This document shows, one piece after another, positions 5,284 to 6,273 of a stretch of DNA of 6,273 nucleotides (position 1 is its first letter; the number at the start of each line of letters is the position of its first letter). Both the position numbers and the translations under genes were made by a program. The DNA is taken from the NCBI GenBank assembly GCA_041563675.1, contig JBFGRM010000150.1:1-6273 (forward strand). The letters are read 5' to 3'. This DNA is from JBFGRM01 sp041563675 (GTDB lineage Bacteria; Nitrospirota; Nitrospiria; Nitrospirales; Nitrospiraceae). The notes below the pieces were generated by a model that was given only the letters and a program-made list of their open reading frames with translations, was not told the origin of the DNA and did no database searches.

Positions 5284-5312
5284 TTGACAGGGTCGGTCGT
5301 CTTGCTGCTACT
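5284..5312 (+). promoter_or_regulatory. Probable promoter of the GlcG/HbpS-like gene
   Basis: A perfect TTGACA (5284-5289) is followed after 17 bases by GCTACT (5307-5312), which keeps only three of six -10 matches. A start near 5319 would give a leader of about 36 bases to the ATG at 5355 and would exclude any start upstream. The weak -10 box lowers confidence. Confidence 0.45.
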
Positions 5313-5343
5313 GTCGCCGACGCGATGTCGAGTCCTGAGGAAT

Positions 5344-5348
5344 GGAGG
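5344..5348 (+). promoter_or_regulatory. Ribosome binding site of the GlcG/HbpS-like gene
   Basis: GGAGG with a six-base spacer precedes the ATG at 5355. It selects that start over in-frame upstream codons at 5208 (GTG) and 5325 (ATG), and gives an N-terminus that looks like a signal peptide. Confidence 0.82.
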
Positions 5349-5354
5349 GCGCGC

Positions 5355-5906
5355 ATGAGGAGAACGGGGTTGAAAGCAATTGGGACGGGAGCGGCCTGCT
5401 CGGGCCTGTTGTGCATGGTCTCCCTGGTGATGGGTTGTGGCGGTGTCGTGTACGCGGCGCAGGACCTGCCGCGCGAGGCGACGTTGCCGCTGGCCCTGGC
5501 GAGCAAGGCGGCGCTGGCCGCGGTCGAGCAGTGCGGGAAGGACGGCTTCAAGGTCAGCGCGGCCGTGGTGGATCGGGCCGGCGTGGTCAGGGCCTTGCTC
5601 CGCGCCGACGGCGCGGGCTCACACACGACGGACAGCAGCAGAAAGAAAGCCTACACCGCGGCGAGCTTGCGACGGCCGACGACCGAGATGGCCGAGCTGG
5701 TCGCCAAGGTGCCCGCCATTCAGGCCCTGCGGGACATGAACGACGACATCCTCATTCTCGGCGGGGGCTTGCCGATCGAATATGACGGGGACGTGGTCGG
5801 CGCGATCGGGGTGGGCGGCGCGCCCGGCGGACATCTGGACGACGCCTGCGCGCAAGCCGGTCTCGACGCCATCGGCGCGGCGCGCAAGGTCCCGGAGAAG
5901 AAGTAG
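5355..5906 (+). CDS. Exported GlcG/HbpS-like protein
   Basis: This 183-residue protein belongs to the GlcG/HbpS family (PF03928, formerly DUF336). HbpS of Streptomyces is an extracellular heme-binding protein; most relatives are uncharacterised, so heme binding here is unproven. Residues 1-35 form a signal peptide: M-R-R, a hydrophobic core, and V-Y-A-A before Q-D-L-P, a signal peptidase I-type site. Cys28 in V-M-G-C is a weaker lipobox alternative. The mature part shows the family layout: a first helix L-P-L-A-L-A-S-K-A-A near 44-53, V-S-A-A-V-V-D-R-A-G near 67-76, S-R-K-K-A-Y-T-A at 95-102, and the loop G-G-G-L-P-I at 136-141, then V-G-A-I-G-V-G-G at 148-155. The length is usual for an exported member. 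It has its own promoter and stands alone, convergent with the glycosyltransferase gene. Confidence 0.9.
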   Translation: MRRTGLKAIGTGAACSGLLCMVSLVMGCGGVVYAAQDLPREATLPLALASKAALAAVEQCGKDGFKVSAAVVDRAGVVRALLRADGAGSHTTDSSRKKAYTAASLRRPTTEMAELVAKVPAIQALRDMNDDILILGGGLPIEYDGDVVGAIGVGGAPGGHLDDACAQAGLDAIGAARKVPEKK

Positions 5907-5943
5907 CCCGCGCGATCCGGCCCGGAGGGGATATTGCGCGGGC
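5906..5943. terminator. GC-rich hairpin between convergent genes
   Basis: GCCCGCGC (5906-5913) pairs perfectly with GCGCGGGC (5936-5943) around a 22-base loop that can itself pair partly (ATCC with GGAT). It starts at the last base of the GlcG/HbpS-like stop codon. No T run follows on either side, so it may stall or protect transcripts rather than act as a classic terminator. Confidence 0.4.
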
Positions 5944-5961
5944 AGGGGTGTCGAAGGAACC

Positions 5962-6273
5962 TCAGCGCACTTCGTCAAAGAATGCGCGGGGGAGCCGGGC
6001 GAGGCGAAATTGGACGTGCAGGATGATGAGCAGAACGCGGGCCAGGCTGAGCCACACGCCGGCCTTGACGAACTTGCGGGAGTCGGTCAGCACCGGCGGT
6101 GACAGGAGAACAGGGGTGGTGTGTTGTGTGAGGCGCTCGCAGAAGACCACGTCTTCGAGAATCGGCTGCTCCGGAAAGCCGCCGAGTCGCTCGAAGAGAC
6201 CGCGGCGCACGAAGAGCGCCTGATCCCCGTAGATGATTTTGGTCCGGCGGCATCGCAGGTTATCCAGACGAGA
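5962..6273 (-). CDS. Family-2 glycosyltransferase, C-terminal part (truncated by window)
   Basis: Only the last 103 codons are present: the frame is open to the right edge with no stop, so the start lies outside. The sequence Y-G-D-Q-A-L-F-V-R-R, then F-E-R-L-G-G-F-P-E-Q-P-I-L-E-D-V-V-F, is the acceptor-side signature of GT2 enzymes, with the Glu-Asp pair expected at the catalytic site. The whole resembles the TIGR04283 group, annotated in databases as arsenosugar-type glycosyltransferases, though most members have no proven substrate. It ends with a hydrophobic stretch V-W-L-S-L-A-R-V-L-L-I-I-L that may associate with the membrane, as in relatives. The GTG at 6210-6208 is an internal codon (Val in the F-V-R-R motif), not the start. 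The stop is 55 bases from that of the convergent GlcG/HbpS-like gene. Confidence 0.88.
   Translation of the reverse strand, partial: SRLDNLRCRRTKIIYGDQALFVRRGLFERLGGFPEQPILEDVVFCERLTQHTTPVLLSPPVLTDSRKFVKAGVWLSLARVLLIILHVQFRLARLPRAFFDEVR

Noticed and set aside
5208..5354. N-terminal extension of the GlcG/HbpS-like protein from GTG 5208
   Set aside because: It would put 49 charged residues before a normal signal peptide, and part of it lies upstream of the TTGACA promoter. The ATG at 5355 has a good ribosome site.
6208..6210. GTG as start of an 82-residue protein at the right edge
   Set aside because: The same frame continues upstream to the window edge with glycosyltransferase sequence, so this GTG is the internal Val of the F-V-R-R motif.

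Overview
The window looks like chromosomal DNA of a GC-rich environmental bacterium. The Shine-Dalgarno sites, sigma70-like promoters and a mix of ATG, GTG and TTG starts are all bacterial. The gene families present (DUF488, TfoX_N, AHSA1-type SRPBCC, DUF3179, GlcG/HbpS, a TIGR04283-like glycosyltransferase) would fit Nitrospirota, Methylomirabilota or a proteobacterium. That placement is a guess from gene content. No insertion sequence, tRNA, rRNA or CRISPR array was found.

Left part (237-3047, minus strand): six genes read leftward as one probable operon. The order is an ArsR-type repressor, three different SRPBCC/AHSA1-like proteins, a TfoX N-terminal-domain protein and a DUF488 protein. 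A strong promoter (TTGACA, 17 nt, TATATT) lies upstream of the repressor. A perfect inverted repeat with 9-bp arms covers its -10 and start-site region, so negative autoregulation of the whole set is likely. The repressor frame overlaps the first SRPBCC gene by 106 bases in the -1 frame. Two of the SRPBCC genes lie in the same frame, separated by one stop codon and 30 bases. Bases 1-236 hold no gene I can support.

Middle part (3048-4260, plus strand): a divergent gene encodes a membrane-anchored DUF3179 protein with a Cys-Pro-Leu-Cys motif. Its leader can form two competing hairpins. Downstream, a 26-bp perfect palindrome flanked by A and T runs looks like a terminator working in both directions. 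It separates this gene from the convergent one that follows.

Right part (4261-6273): a minus-strand gene encodes a predicted lipoprotein with a coiled coil and two closely similar peptidoglycan-binding domains. A plus-strand gene with its own promoter and ribosome binding site encodes an exported GlcG/HbpS-like protein. The 3' end of a family-2 glycosyltransferase enters from the right edge on the minus strand.

The most interesting part is the ArsR-SRPBCC operon: its layout, its operator-promoter overlap and its possible frameshift fusion. The right half reads as unlinked envelope and housekeeping genes.
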